A DNA stretch of 6,177 nucleotides. Source: Actinomycetota bacterium (lineage in GTDB: Bacteria > Actinomycetota > Actinomycetes > S36-B12). This document shows positions 6,113-6,177 of the stretch, in pieces. The stretch spans positions 1 through 6,177 of the forward strand of contig JAQCBM010000116.1 of the NCBI GenBank assembly GCA_027729865.1, read 5' to 3'. Each line of letters begins with the position of its first letter. The first letter of the stretch is position 1. A program made the position numbers and the translations under genes. The notes under the pieces were generated by a model. It saw nothing but the letters and a program-made list of their open reading frames with translations, made no database searches and was not told where the DNA came from.

Positions 6113-6177
6113 GCCGACATGAAGCCGGGTGGCAAGTTCCACATGACCGATCTGCATCGCGTTGGTGGTGTGCCGGT
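6113..6177 (+). pseudogene. Fragment resembling dihydroxy-acid dehydratase (IlvD/Edd family), upstream part missing
   Basis: The last 65 bases read KPGGKFHMTDLHRVGGVP, preceded by Ala-Asp-Met, in one frame running off the right edge. This closely matches the internal IlvD segment ADxKPxGKyhMxDlhrvGGvP, found roughly 300 residues into the enzyme, before the part leading to LLDAGLLHGD. The expected upstream coding sequence is absent. Immediately left lie the ribosome-binding site and start of the oppositely oriented zinc-ribbon gene. The piece is therefore a truncated remnant, the right side of an insertion that split ilvD, or a join made during cloning or assembly. ATG 6119 could start a peptide but would lack the N-terminal part of the enzyme. 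Only 21 residues support the call, so chance resemblance is not fully excluded. Confidence 0.5.

Overview
The window reads as a high-GC, Gram-positive-type genome, most likely an actinomycete. Coding density is high, several starts are GTG or TTG, third codon positions favour G/C, and the gene 5 product resembles a nuclease-fold family I know mainly from actinobacteria. No tRNA, rRNA, CRISPR array or transposase is visible. The window opens exactly on an EcoRI site (GAATTC), so it may be the end of a cloned fragment, and gene 1 is cut off there.

Bases 3-5275 hold five tightly packed genes on the + strand that look like one transcription unit. (1) The C-terminal part of a largely helical protein ending in an NYN/PIN-like (Zc3h12a-type) ribonuclease domain with its acidic residues intact. 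(2) A 400-residue protein whose C-terminal third resembles the nucleotide exchange factor GrpE. (3) A short Hsp70/DnaK-like ATPase with all nucleotide-binding motifs and a short beta substrate-binding region, but no helical lid. (4) A 140-residue protein with a nine-residue Pro-Ser-Gln-Thr-Lys repeat and an unrecognised C-terminal domain. (5) A 189-residue protein of a PD-(D/E)xK-nuclease-like family in which the usual Glu of the ExK motif is Ser. Genes 1/2 overlap at TGATG, genes 2/3 overlap, genes 3/4 lie about 10 bases apart, and 55 bases separate genes 4 and 5.

The combination of a private Hsp70, a private GrpE-like partner, an RNase effector and a degenerate nuclease-fold protein is the most interesting content. 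My inference is a chaperone-gated nuclease system, possibly for phage defence or another biological conflict. I know of no named system with this exact layout, but I could not search.

Bases 5276-6177 differ in character. They hold a 54-residue Cys/His protein with a strong ribosome-binding site (5429-5593, +) and, facing it, a 152-residue protein with a C-terminal zinc ribbon (5641-6099, -). A terminator-like hairpin lies between their 3' ends. At the right edge, from about 6113, the + strand encodes what looks like an internal piece of dihydroxy-acid dehydratase (IlvD family) with no upstream part. This suggests a recombination or insertion junction, a gene remnant, or a chimeric clone.
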